From: Scylla paramamosain
Lineage: Eukaryota > Arthropoda > Malacostraca > Decapoda > Portunidae
Direction of reading: 5' to 3'
DNA: 64,000 bases
Assembly: GCF_035594125.1 (NCBI RefSeq)
Contig: NC_087178.1
Location: 8,387,501-8,451,500 of the forward strand
Below the pieces are notes generated by a model. It was given only the letters and a program-made list of their open reading frames with translations. It was not told where the DNA came from and made no database searches. Numbering within the stretch: position 1 is the first letter of the stretch; every line of letters starts with the position of its first letter. A program made the position numbers and the translations under genes. Below are positions 22,195-64,000 of this stretch, piece by piece.

Positions 22195-22418
22195 AAGGTA
22201 GTAACTAGAAAACTTGTAAGGATAACAAAGAAGAATGAAGGTATGTGACTTTGGGATGTGGGTGAAAGTGTGTACTAGTCCCTTACTCTTTCAATTATTG
22301 GTTTCAAGGCCATTTACTATTTCCATTTACTGCACAAATCATTAATTGTAATTTAATTGAAATGTATTTTACTTACAGTATAAGGACCTGTTTCTTGCAC
22401 ATGGTGGGCATTAAAAGA

Positions 22419-22424
22419 AATAAA
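22419..22424 (+). terminator. AATAAA polyadenylation signal of the P450 gene
   Basis: Canonical AATAAA 225 nt after the stop codon. Confidence 0.65.
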
Positions 22425-22429
22425 GACTA

Positions 22430-22950
22430 ATTTTTGTGAAATTTTAAAAATTTGTGGAGTGGACTTTTACTAGCTATGCATTTAGCAATAGTATCTTTAG
22501 TCTTATTTTTGTTTAGATTGAAATATTTTCAATTTTTATTATAATAACAGTGTATGTTCAGTTTCCCTTTGACTAAAAAGTTTGATAAAATTTCCTGAAA
22601 ATCATAATTGTGATGCCCCATCCTATAATGAGAGATGTGATACAGACATTTGAATGTCCCGCACCCCACTCAGCCATGCCCATACTTACTTGACTTCAAC
22701 ATTAAGCTTAAGTGAGGCAAGCGATCTTACTTGGCATGTGCCTTTTAACTGTCGAAAGCCCATTGGCTGGAAGGTGTTGGTTCACCATAATACTACATGC
22801 TAATTGGTTGTGTCACCTCTCTTGGGTGTTTACCTCTCTTAAAAGTAAAATAGAAGGATGGGAGGTTAGGATAGTGCCATTTTATTTCACTATAACAAAT
22901 GCTGTGAGAAACAGTGAGATAAAACAGGAAATTTAAAGGATAACAGAAGA
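22430..22950. other. Intergenic, nothing recognised
   Basis: AT-rich sequence downstream of the P450 poly(A) signal without supported features. Confidence 0.5.
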
Positions 22951-22954
22951 AGCC

Positions 22955-23418
22955 TTCATAAACATCGATAGTGATAGTAACAGGAGATTTCAGTGGACAT
23001 GTAGGAGTCACGGGGAAACAAAGTGAACAGGAAGAAATGGACAGGTAAAACTGAAGTGGATGGAGAAATATGGACTAATAATGCTAAATGATGACAAGAA
23101 ATGTAGAGGAGTAGCTATATATGGAGTCGAGATGGGCACAGTAGAATTAATTATGTATTAGTGAATGACAATATATATTAAGGGTTTCTTGTAATAAGGA
23201 TACATAAAGATAGGGAAATTTATGATCCATCAGACCATAATTTGCTAAACAGTTTTATTTTTCCACAAAACATCCTCGTAAAATAGGGGTGTGTCTTATG
23301 CATAGGTGCTTCTAATACACTGGCATATATAGCAGATAAAGTTTTGAAGAGTGTATACAGAAGAGTGCAGAAAGATGGAGAGGAACATGCATGGATGAGT
23401 GAAGAAATAAGAAAGGAA

Positions 23419-23510
<92 letters not shown>

Positions 23511-23720
23511 CAAAAGGAAAGAAAACAAAAATAAAGAAGAGGAAGAGAGATGGAAAAAAGTTGCATGTAGAACAATAGGTAAATATACAAACACTGATAA
23601 AGAAGAAAAATATATAAGACATGAAGAGAAGATAACAAGAGATAATAGAAAGCAAAGATGGAGGGAAAAAGATGTGGGAGTAGGTAAGGATGTCAAAAGG
23701 AGAATCTGTTGAAGAGTTAA
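22955..23720 (+). pseudogene. LINE endonuclease remnant with an internal (GA)n expansion
   Basis: A broken frame gives VTGDFSGHVGV then MEKYGLIMLNDDKKC and later EEHAWMSEEIRKEIERE, in the order expected for a LINE endonuclease (GDFN-HVG box, 'YGL-x-x-LN' segment) followed by the 'W-x-x-EEI' linker. A (GA)n run (23419-23506) has expanded inside the linker. It may belong to the same LINE type as 20225-20505. Confidence 0.6.
23419..23506 (+). repeat. (GA)n microsatellite in LINE-derived sequence
   Basis: About 88 nt of perfect AG/GA. Confidence 0.95.
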
Positions 23721-23864
23721 ATAAGGTTATGAGAGGATGGCAGAACTGGAATTGAAAGAGGAATAAGCTCCTACTACTACTGTGTACTTAACTGTAGCAA
23801 TGTGATAGTGAATATGTTTCGATTGTATTGCATAAGTTTGAAAGAAAAACACTGCTGGCAATGC

Positions 23865-24065
23865 CATATACTTACAGTAATGTGGAGTATGTGGACATGG
23901 TGTTTCTCCAACGTGGCTTTTGTACCTGTCACCTGCCCACACATGAATTTCATACCATGGGTAAACAAAGTCTCAGAATGCACATGTTTATAGGACATTT
24001 TGCTCTTAGAATAACATGTTATTTTCACCTCCAGTAATATCTGCAGAAACTCATGTTACATCCTG
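23865..24065 (-). repeat. Unclassified dispersed repeat, copy 3
   Basis: The reverse complement begins ggatgtaacatgagtttctg and continues with the 'gttattctaag' and 'atgaaatt' blocks shared with copies 1 and 2. More diverged. Confidence 0.65.
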
Positions 24066-24136
24066 CAGATCTTAATATGGTGCCAAATTCTGTACATTAT
24101 CCCTTGTTGAAATGTGATAAATAGGGAACTTATACA

Positions 24137-24139
<3 letters not shown>

Positions 24140-24217
<78 letters not shown>
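24140..24217 (+). repeat. (AT)n microsatellite
   Basis: Perfect AT. Confidence 0.95.
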
Positions 24218-24219
<2 letters not shown>

Positions 24220-24654
24220 TTATAGAAGTCATGAAAATATAAATTCTGGTAACTACCGGGCTGTTCATCTCCATCCTGCCTTTGCATTCTAAAGTTAATT
24301 ACCAGTGACTCCAAGGCCATGTAATGAGCACCATTACATAGTGTACCGTAGCATATCCTGTCTGAGTTTTGGAGTCTAAATTAGAGGTTAATAACAGTCA
24401 TCAGTAGGTAACGAATTTACTTTGCTAGGAAATAATGGTTATGGAAACACAAACATTGAAGTCATAATCTTTGATAGGGAACTAAAGCCTCACATTGCTT
24501 GGTGATACTACACTCCTCTGTTTGATTATAATACACTTTGTGTCGTCATATATTACTGTATCAGCCGTAACAATTTATTCATGGTTGTCACTATATTCAT
24601 CTGATAAGTTATGTTTTGAGTAAGCTATATGTACATACATACATACATACATGT

Positions 24655-24657
<3 letters not shown>

Positions 24658-24742
<85 letters not shown>

Positions 24743-24762
24743 GTGTGTGTTTGTGTGTGTGT
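24658..24762 (+). repeat. (AT)n-(GT)n microsatellite
   Basis: AT to about 24739, followed by a short interrupted GT tract; preceded by (ACAT)n-like units. Confidence 0.92.
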
Positions 24763-25835
24763 GTTCAATGTATTATTAACAGAGGATGCTGATAGGCTGA
24801 TGTCATGACAAGCACCTCTCCACTACAGGTACACAAATCAAATATAACCAAAGTAAGTTTCACATTTTCTTTTTTCATCTGAGCCTAATTGATGCAAATG
24901 AATAAAACTTTTATAAAAACACGTTTTTGCATAAAACACTTAGGTCTTCTTTATTTACACAAAAGGTGTTAAGCTATGGTGTTTTGGGAGCAGGACCTGG
25001 AAAATAATCAAACTTGTAAAGATGACATCTCAAAAGCAAACAAAGGAGGCATTTTGGGCTTACTGCTTGCTAAGGTTTGCCCAGGGAGTGGTGAGAAAAC
25101 TCTTACTTTCTTACTACAGTAAATGCTTTCTAACGCTGATGGGAGGCTATCATGAACATAGAGACAAGGGAATGGAGGCACATCACATGAATAATGTAAG
25201 GGTGAGCAAGGGATGAGGCAAGACCCAGGGGAATAAGTGTTGGGCCACCAGTGTTAGGCTTGCATGTTGGGAGGGGGAGGGAAAGGATAAGAGAAGTATC
25301 TTACAAAAGTTGCATTCCTAATGACCACAGAACATGATTTCAATAGTCTTCAACAATGGAAATGCGCTGCACTGGGAACTCTGCCAAACTGGATGTATCC
25401 AGCATTTTTTTGGTTTACCAGAGTCCTAGTGCTAAAAAAAATGCACATTACTGTTAAGGTACCATTCTTTCATCTAGACTACCCCAGCATGACAGAGACC
25501 TCAGAGCCAATCTCCAAAATTGTGTTAGTTACTCACTTACTACATCTAGCAGTATTATATCCTTCTGAGATTTACAAATATTACAAAATAAGTTCATATT
25601 ATCTGTACATTAGGAGAATTATGCTACCCCATCTACTACAAAAATTAGAATCTGTTATATATGAATATTATCTCCATTACTGTTGATGACTATATGCCTT
25701 CTCAGTTTTCTCTCTTTCAAGACCCCATATACTTCAAGCCCAAAGAATACTTAAAGTTCAGAATTTATTGTAAGGCCCTGTAATTTGTAGTGCCAATGGT
25801 AATAAGTTTGTAATGAATTTTATTTTAGCTATTCC

Positions 25836-25936
<101 letters not shown>

Positions 25937-27947
25937 TAGTTTTGAAGTTTAACCTCCTATAATTTGTGAGTGGCAGGGCAGCTGTAATATTGGTGGGAGG
26001 GGAGAGGCTCACGCTGGGGTGTGAGGGTGGGGATGGAGAGTATTCGTTGGCATCTAGCACATCAATGTCATGTGTCCACTGGCCATTCTTATCCTGGTGC
26101 CCACAGACAGCTGTATGGCACGAACTTACTTAGATATTAACTTAATAGCTCAGGATCCTTTGTATGGAAAACCTGCAGCATTTAAGAGCTGGCAACGGTT
26201 CCTGGCCAGACCCAGAGATTTCTCTGGGAAATTAGATATAAGTCTGCCTGTAAGTACTGCACGTAAGTAAAACAATGGAGAGTAATTCTTGTGTGCTTTA
26301 TATTTTCTTTGTAAAATTATCATCTGGGGAAAATAGAACCTGGGATTAAGTTAATCATTTGCTGATTGTAACTTACTGTTGGATGGCATTGTGCCTATCT
26401 GTGTTGGTGTTTTAATATTGTATTATTGTTAGGAGTTGGTGGTGAATTCTGTTATGTATATATTAAGTAGCTAGTGCTTATATTTTTAGTGCAGTGTGAA
26501 ACTTCCCCATAATAATTTTAGCACTTTAAATTTTTTATTTTTATATCACTGAACACTAGGCAGCTTACAAGGCTATCTAGGTAATGCAGCAGTTCCAGCT
26601 GCTTTAGTGTTGCCTTTTGCCTTGAAGACAGGGGCAGTTTTTAGGAAAACAGTAATTGGATTAAGCTTGTAATGATCTTGACTGATTGATTAAAATAAGA
26701 TGATTATGTATAACAACAGTGTTCATGTTATTGTTTTTTTTTTTCCCAGAATTCATATATTTTTTTGTTTTTAGCTAAATATGATCTTACATTTTCATTG
26801 CAACCTATGAAAATATACTAAGTAATTAAAATGTATATGTTTCTGTTACACTGCACATCATCTCTGTGAGTTAAGCAGGGTAGAAAATAATATAGATCAC
26901 TTTCAGCCTGTCAGCAACATGACACCTTGCTATGGGAAAGAATACAAAATGTTCTTTTCAGCTGTGCATTATATAAAATGCTATGCACCTAGCGGCAGTA
27001 GTCATTGTCTACTGACTAGATCTTTAGTTACTTAGCTGTCATCACTGGACAAGTATAAATTATACAAAAGTATTTAATCCTGTATTTAGCAGTAAGTGTG
27101 TAGAGGTAATGTCCACAGTGCAGCATGTGGTGCCCTACCCTTGAGTATTGCAGGAGCTTGGCAAACCTCGGTAAAAGGCAACATTTTTCACTGCTTTGTT
27201 TGTTGTATTCATTGCAAGCAGCAAACCTTATCAGTCGTTAACAAAAAAAAATGTGAGCAATTTGTTTTATATATTCAGTTAGGAAGCAACAAAGGGAATG
27301 ATCATTAACTATGTATTCCCTAAATGAGCTGGGTCTAATTTGACATTCTTCCCCAAGATTAATTCAAATGTGGCGGGTATGTGGTACAAATAGGAGCTTG
27401 CTACAAGTAAAAATAGAGCAGATGACAGTATTACTTACTGATCAATTAGCAAGCCACACCTCATGTACAGCCTGCAATCTGCTTGTGTTATTTATCCTAG
27501 TAGCAATTTCAGTTTTTACTCAGAAGCCCTTTTACCATTCGACGATAAAAGATATATCACATCGATATAATACCTATATATAGTGTTAAATATACCCTTA
27601 CACATTCCCATACCGCCTTCATGAAAACCAAACATCTATGCTATACTGCTTGCAAACTATACATGAGCAACAAAGATCTATGTACATGGTGTGGAATTGA
27701 GTTCCTATAAACTTTACAATGAGTTTACTAATTGTACTTAGGTTTATATACAGGAGATGCTCTGATAGTGAGTTCTGTATTCAGTGTAAATGCTACTGGT
27801 TGTAGAAAAAGCATGGGATAAAATGTGTAACAGCTTATGAATATCGCTGGTGATTCAGAACTGCTTATTTGTATTTGTTAGTGATTTTGCAGTTGTTGGT
27901 TGGCTGCTTTTAGTCAATGGTTGCTTCACAGCAAGCTAGTATAAATA

Positions 27948-28059
<112 letters not shown>

Positions 28060-29369
28060 CTGTAGACATTTTCTTTAACCTCACTTTACATCTAAAGCTT
28101 CAGACCAGGTAAATGAAAAATAAATAAAGAATAGTTTCAAAGGATAAGGTGAGCTTGTAGTTAATGTAAGAGACTAAATGCACCTTAAATTTTGTGAGAC
28201 TTAAAATTTTCATTGTATTCTGTCATTAACTCAGCTCACCAGCAGCAACACCCAAGCTGGCTGTCCCATGCAGATAAAGACTTACAGTAGGGCAAAACAA
28301 CGAAGGCTCTGATATATTTGTTGCAAAGTAGCTTTTCAAGCCCAGCGAACCAGCAATGGGGAGGGCGGTAAGGGAACATGATATCATGACACACTGAGAG
28401 GAAAAGATATACATGGTCAAGAGAAGAAAATGAGCACAAATTCTCAGCAGAAAGTCATGGACTGTGAGACTGAGCAGGGAGGAAAGAAGAAGCATGATGG
28501 GCATGCTCTTACTTGCCTATCCACTACCACAGAAAAGTTGAGGAGGCAGCACCCCATGGTGTTTCCTGATGTGAGTAGAAACACTAAATCCTAATGGTCT
28601 ATTAAGGGTTTTAAAAAGATGTTTACAAAACTGACATTCTACAATAAGGGAGAGCACTTCTATGTACAAATCTGGTTAACATAGCAGGGCAGGAGAAAGC
28701 TTACTGGGAGCTCACTGATCTACCTATTGGCTAAATCAATAGTGGTTTGCATGGAATTTTGAAGAAAGGAATAAAGGCTTACTAATTCGTCAATAGCATT
28801 TTATGAAGTTATTAATTTGCATCAGTGCAAAAAATTTCTCACCTTAAATGGAAGTTAAACACATGCACTAATCGACCATCATACATTTCCCTCTTTTTCA
28901 TTCTGTAATAAATTTTAGTTGCACTGAAGAGTAAATCTTGCTAATATTAATACTATGCCCTATCCATCTAAGGAGTACAAATCCCTGTATACAGAAGCTG
29001 TGTTCCCAACTGTGTCCCCATGGCCAGGGCAGATGACATTCCCCAAGGAAGGAAGGAAGGTAAGGACAGAGAGATTACCAACATAGCACAAAGTCTTGCA
29101 ATGGAAGTTAAACACCTGGTGAAGCACATGATGTCCGAGGCAGTAACAGTAGGATTAAAGTAATAGTTTCTGAGAGGTAAGCAGGAGTAGATGCCAGAAG
29201 GTTAAGGCAAGATGAGGAAAAGACTTGTTCTCATTAATTGAATTAATAGTAAGAAGTGATTCATTTTTACCCTGTAACGTAATTGTGAAGGAGGAGGAAG
29301 AGTCACAGTATTAGATATGAGAACAATCTGTAAAACTAATGTTGAGTTTTGTGGTTGTATTTCTAGCAC

Positions 29370-29557
<188 letters not shown>

Positions 29558-29661
29558 TACAGACAGGTATTCAATAGAAATATCTGTTGAACATGACTCC
29601 TAAGCTCGATAGTTGAGGTGAAATGTAAATAAATATATGCAAACATGTATACTTATTCAAA

Positions 29662-29766
<105 letters not shown>

Positions 29767-30654
29767 TTATAAAAGCATGACAGAATTGTTTTCTCTGGCC
29801 TCAGCTCTACAGTATTTCTACCACAGCTTCACCTCTTTTGGCTCATACAGACTGGGAATATTGCTGACCCGCAGAAGCTGAACTTGTTGACAGAGCCACA
29901 CGAGGTTGCCACTGTCACCTAGGCTAGTTGAATCACTCTGAAAAACACATCATATATACCCATGCTATTCCTGAAGGGGACTTTATCAAAAAGACTAACT
30001 TTAGTTTATAAGCCTACCAATACAACTTTTGATAGAAAACATTGTTTACTCTCGAAATACTATTAGTATTTTTTTTTTAGAAAATGATATTATGTGAAGG
30101 GTAACAAGTGCATCTTCTCATCTCCTTCTATGTTATCAATGCTTAATTACTCAACTGAATCAGGACCCTCAGTCCATTAGGATACATAAACATTCTGTAA
30201 TCTCCCAACACAATCCTGTGTCATGAAAGTATTAAGGTTGCATAATGACTATAAACCACAGAACCCTAACAACCTACACACCTTTGATAGTCAATATTAT
30301 ATGCTTTCTCTATTATTTTTTAAGAACTAAGAGTACTTAAATTACCCTGTTTAATTCAAAGCTAAACAGAATGTGACATTGATTTACTGGTGTGTAGGAA
30401 TAATATTCCCCCTGTAATTCCCTCAAACCCTTTGGCACTCAAGAAATCTCACAAACTGGACAAGGCAACATCATAGAAATAAAATGTTCAAGTGGCAATA
30501 CTTCAATATTCATAAGGGTAGCATGTTTCTCACCACTGAAGAAAAAAAAAAAATCATTGATAAAGAGACAGATACAACTACCTATCTCTATAAATAATAA
30601 ATGGATTAAATGGAAGCCTCATCCTTTTCCTCCTTCTTCTTGGCTCATGTTGCA

Positions 30655-60764
<30,110 letters not shown>

Positions 60765-60843
60765 CTGTCGGGGAAAAGAATCAGGGATATTAAGATTGGC
60801 GCAGTGACCCTTGAGAGATGGGAAATGTGAAGGGCTTATTGTT

Positions 60844-61055
<212 letters not shown>

Positions 61056-61190
61056 ATGTAAAGTGAAGCATTAGGAAGATTAACAACCGAAAAACTTACC
61101 GAATTAAAATTTAACGTTGAATATTAATAAAATATAGAATGAAAACGAAAAAAAATCCATAAACAATGTGAAAGAAATACATCACAATAA

Positions 61191-61541
<351 letters not shown>

Positions 61542-61814
61542 GAGGCATTTTCTCTCATCATCCAAGATTCCTGGCGGAGAATTAGCCGGGAGAAGAGGGT
61601 GGGGCGGGTCTTCGGGAATGCTGCAGGAATGTTTGCTCAACTCCGCTCTTCCCGCCAGCGGACTTAATAAACCTCGCTATGCTTCCTAATTATGTCCGAG
61701 ATGCAACATACAGCAACACCAAGAGCAAGAAAAACAACAACAATGACAATGACAACAACAATAGCAACAATAAAATAACCTTCCTTTTACATTTTTGGTT
61801 CGACGACTGTAAAT

Positions 61815-61819
<5 letters not shown>

Positions 61820-61874
<55 letters not shown>
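61820..61874 (+). repeat. (CT)n microsatellite
   Basis: CT, then a short GCTC repeat. Confidence 0.95.
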
Positions 61875-61880
<6 letters not shown>

Positions 61881-62019
61881 CTCGCTCGCTCGCTGCTTTC
61901 TAACAATTTTGCTTCACTTTATAAATTTCTGTCTTTTATTTTCACTCTCCCTCCTTCCGTTCGTTATTTCAGAAATCCATTAAAATTTTTAATATATGAG
62001 TAAATATAGAGGCTCTTCT

Positions 62020-62390
62020 GTCTGTGTGTATCTGTCTGTCTGTCTGTCTGTCTGTCTTTCTATCTGTTTATCTATCTATCTAACTGCCTGACTGTCCATT
62101 AGTCTATGAATCTATAGGTCTGTCAGTGTGTCTATCCGTCTGTTCTGTCTACTGATCTGTCTGTCTGTTGGTCTATGTATTTATCTGTCTGTCTATTTGT
62201 GTATTCATCTGTTTATTCACCCACCTTTCTCTCCATCTGTCTATTTGTACGTCTATTCATCCATCTGCTTGTCTATCGGTATGTCTGTCTATCTACTCAT
62301 CCACCTGTTTGTCTGTCTGTCTGTCTGTTTATTCATCTATCTGTCAGTCTATCTGCTGGCCTGCCTACCCATCTATCTCCGCCCGTTTGT
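62020..62390 (+). repeat. Degenerate (TCTG/TCTA)n tetranucleotide array
   Basis: About 370 nt of TCTG, TCTA, TCAT, TTTG units in four-base register. Because 4 is not a multiple of 3, all plus frames are open and give Cys/Leu/Ile/Ser-rich translations, which are not genes. Confidence 0.9.
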
Positions 62391-62521
62391 CCGCCTGTCA
62401 CCTTTCCTTTCAGTGCTTCATTGCCTTCATGAAACCCAACTACAACTAACCACAAAGGTGACGCTCAAAACCAATTAAAACTATATGACAGGTAGAGTAA
62501 CAAGGGCTGACTGCTTTCAGT

Positions 62522-62624
<103 letters not shown>

Positions 62625-62688
62625 GGACAATAAACCATTTGTATTCATTATAACTGCCAATTAGAAAATCGCGTTACATTAAAACACT

Positions 62689-62691
<3 letters not shown>

Positions 62692-62761
<70 letters not shown>
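62692..62761 (+). repeat. (AC)n microsatellite
   Basis: Perfect AC; about 70 nt after the GT tract, so the two could pair. Confidence 0.95.
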
Positions 62762-62762
<1 letters not shown>

Positions 62763-63015
62763 GAATACAAGAATAAAAAATGACCACGACTTCAATAAGG
62801 TAGGAAAAACGCATAAAAGAAAACACAAGGCAAATGCGGACACAAGAACACTGACATAAGCTTGCGAAACAATAGAGAACGTTCACATTGACACAACACA
62901 CGACGAGGCAGAAGAGGCCACTGTATCATTAAGGATAATGGGAATTGATAAATGAAACAGACATGAAAATTAATGGAAAAGATAAAAAATAAATTAAGGT
63001 TCTTTATAATTTATC

Positions 63016-63020
<5 letters not shown>

Positions 63021-63054
<34 letters not shown>

Positions 63055-63187
63055 ACTGCTGCCGCTGCTGCTGTTGCTACTACTACTATTATTACCAGCA
63101 AAAACGTCCTCACTACCACTTCCACCATTATTCGTGCCATCACCGATTACCATCATCACCATCCCACCACTACTACTGCTACAACTG

Positions 63188-63239
<52 letters not shown>

Positions 63240-63259
63240 CAGTATCATTGCTATCAAGG

Positions 63260-63330
<71 letters not shown>
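63021..63330 (+). repeat. (CTG)n/(CTA)n, (CT)n and (TA)n tracts
   Basis: CTG/CTA trinucleotides 63021-63239 with unique spacers, CT 63264-63317, then a short TA tract that abuts LINE copy E. Confidence 0.92.
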
Positions 63331-63332
<2 letters not shown>

Positions 63333-63333
<1 letters not shown>

Positions 63334-64000
63334 TGTGTGCTGAGCGCATAACAGAGGTGATAGTGTCTGGCATGGAGGCGTACATTCCTCACTCTTTTTC
63401 TCGTCCTAAACCTTCTAAACCTTGGTTCAACACAGCTTGTTCTCATGCTATACATGATAGAGAGGTGGCCCACAAAAGGTACTTAAGCCTTCCATCACCA
63501 AAATCTCATGCACTTTATATTTCTGTCCGGAACCATGCCAAGTCTGTTCTCCAACTAGCCAAAAACTCCTTCATTAACAGAAAATGTCAAAACCTTTCAA
63601 GATCTAACTCCCCTCGTGATTTCTGGCATCTAGCCAAAAATATCTCCAATAACTTTGCTTCTTCTTCTTTCCCTCCTCTACTTCAACCAGATGGCACCAC
63701 TGCTATCACATCTATTTCTAAAGCTGAACTCTTTGCTCAAACCTTTGCTAAAAACTCTACCTTGGACGATTCTCGGCTTGTTCCTCCCTCTCCTCCACCC
63801 TCTGACTACTTCATGCCACGTATTAAAATTCTTCGCAATGATGTTTTCCATGCCCTCGCTGGCCTAAACCCTCAGAAGGCTTATGGACCTGATGGGGTCC
63901 CTCCTATTGTTCTCCGAAACTGTGCCTCTGTGCTTGCACCTTGCCTAGTCAAACTCTTTCAGCTCTGTCTGTCAACATCTACCTTTCCTTCTTGCTGGAA
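63333..64000 (+). mobile_element. LINE family 1, copy E, open to the window edge
   Basis: Starts inside the linker ([19 protein letters not shown]) directly after a TA microsatellite and reads through without a stop to the right edge. Motifs: [66 protein letters not shown]. Where copy B has a one-base deletion and frameshift, this copy is continuous, so it is the best-preserved member here. The catalytic palm lies beyond the window. Confidence 0.88.

Noticed and set aside
23344..23712. Long Arg-Glu, Leu-Ser, Tyr-Ile, Cys-Val and His-Thr repeat 'proteins' across the window
   Set aside because: They are translations of GA, CT, TA, GT and CA microsatellites.
28226..28504. Hydrophobic 92-codon minus-strand open frame
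   Set aside because: No ATG context, homology or splice partners.
62128..62478. Cys/Leu/Ser-rich membrane-like protein
   Set aside because: All three frames of a degenerate TCTG/TCTA array are open; not coding.

Overview
This is a eukaryotic genomic window, most likely from a decapod crustacean (crab or shrimp type). The grounds are an AT-rich, intron-rich layout, extreme density of long perfect dinucleotide microsatellites (AG/CT, AT, AC/GT), an arthropod-type (TTAGG) repeat, a decapod-like tRNA-derived SINE, and several copies of one LINE family. The species is an inference. No prokaryotic feature, tRNA, rRNA or CRISPR array was seen.

Two real host genes can be supported. (1) A mitochondrial-clan cytochrome P450 lies on the + strand at about 11.4-22.2 kb. 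Ten coding exons have consistent GT/AG sites and phases and give about 497 codons from 11459, ending at a TGA at 22192-22194 with AATAAA at 22419. A speculative upstream exon would bring it to 522 aa. (2) The 3' part of an unidentified single-pass membrane protein lies on the - strand from 60764 down to 30655. Seven exons are recognised: a transmembrane exon, then basic and Ser/Pro/His-rich cytoplasmic exons, then a 1.75-kb last exon. That last exon has an apparent -1 reading-frame inconsistency. It also has an in-frame TAG followed by 452 further open codons rich in acidic-Tyr motifs. The TAG could be stop-codon readthrough, a TAG allele or a sequence error.

The rest is mobile and simple-sequence DNA. 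2.1-2.4 kb: a perfect 72-bp inverted repeat around (GGTTA)n. 2.6-4.1, 5.8-7.9, 13.2-14.8, 17.3-17.7 and 63.3-64 kb: five copies of one non-LTR retrotransposon; the last is open to the window edge. 7.9-9.7 kb: two hAT-type elements, one with perfect 8-bp target duplications, both keeping C-terminal transposase remnants. 12.95-15.53 kb: a mariner/pogo-like TIR pair enclosing a LINE and a second fold-back element, all inside P450 intron 2. 17.2-17.9 kb: a LINE inserted in a SINE in P450 intron 4. 20.2-23.7 kb: remnants of a second LINE type, and inverted copies of an unclassified repeat in intron 9.

41.1-49.8 kb lies inside the 14-kb intron of the membrane-protein gene. It carries five same-orientation copies of a roughly 140-bp repeat, four of which contain nuclear-receptor DR1-like half-site pairs. 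52.3-60.6 kb is intron with microsatellites and local tandem duplications.

The two genes have no visible functional link; they are convergent, with about 8.5 kb of repeat-rich intergenic DNA between their 3' ends.
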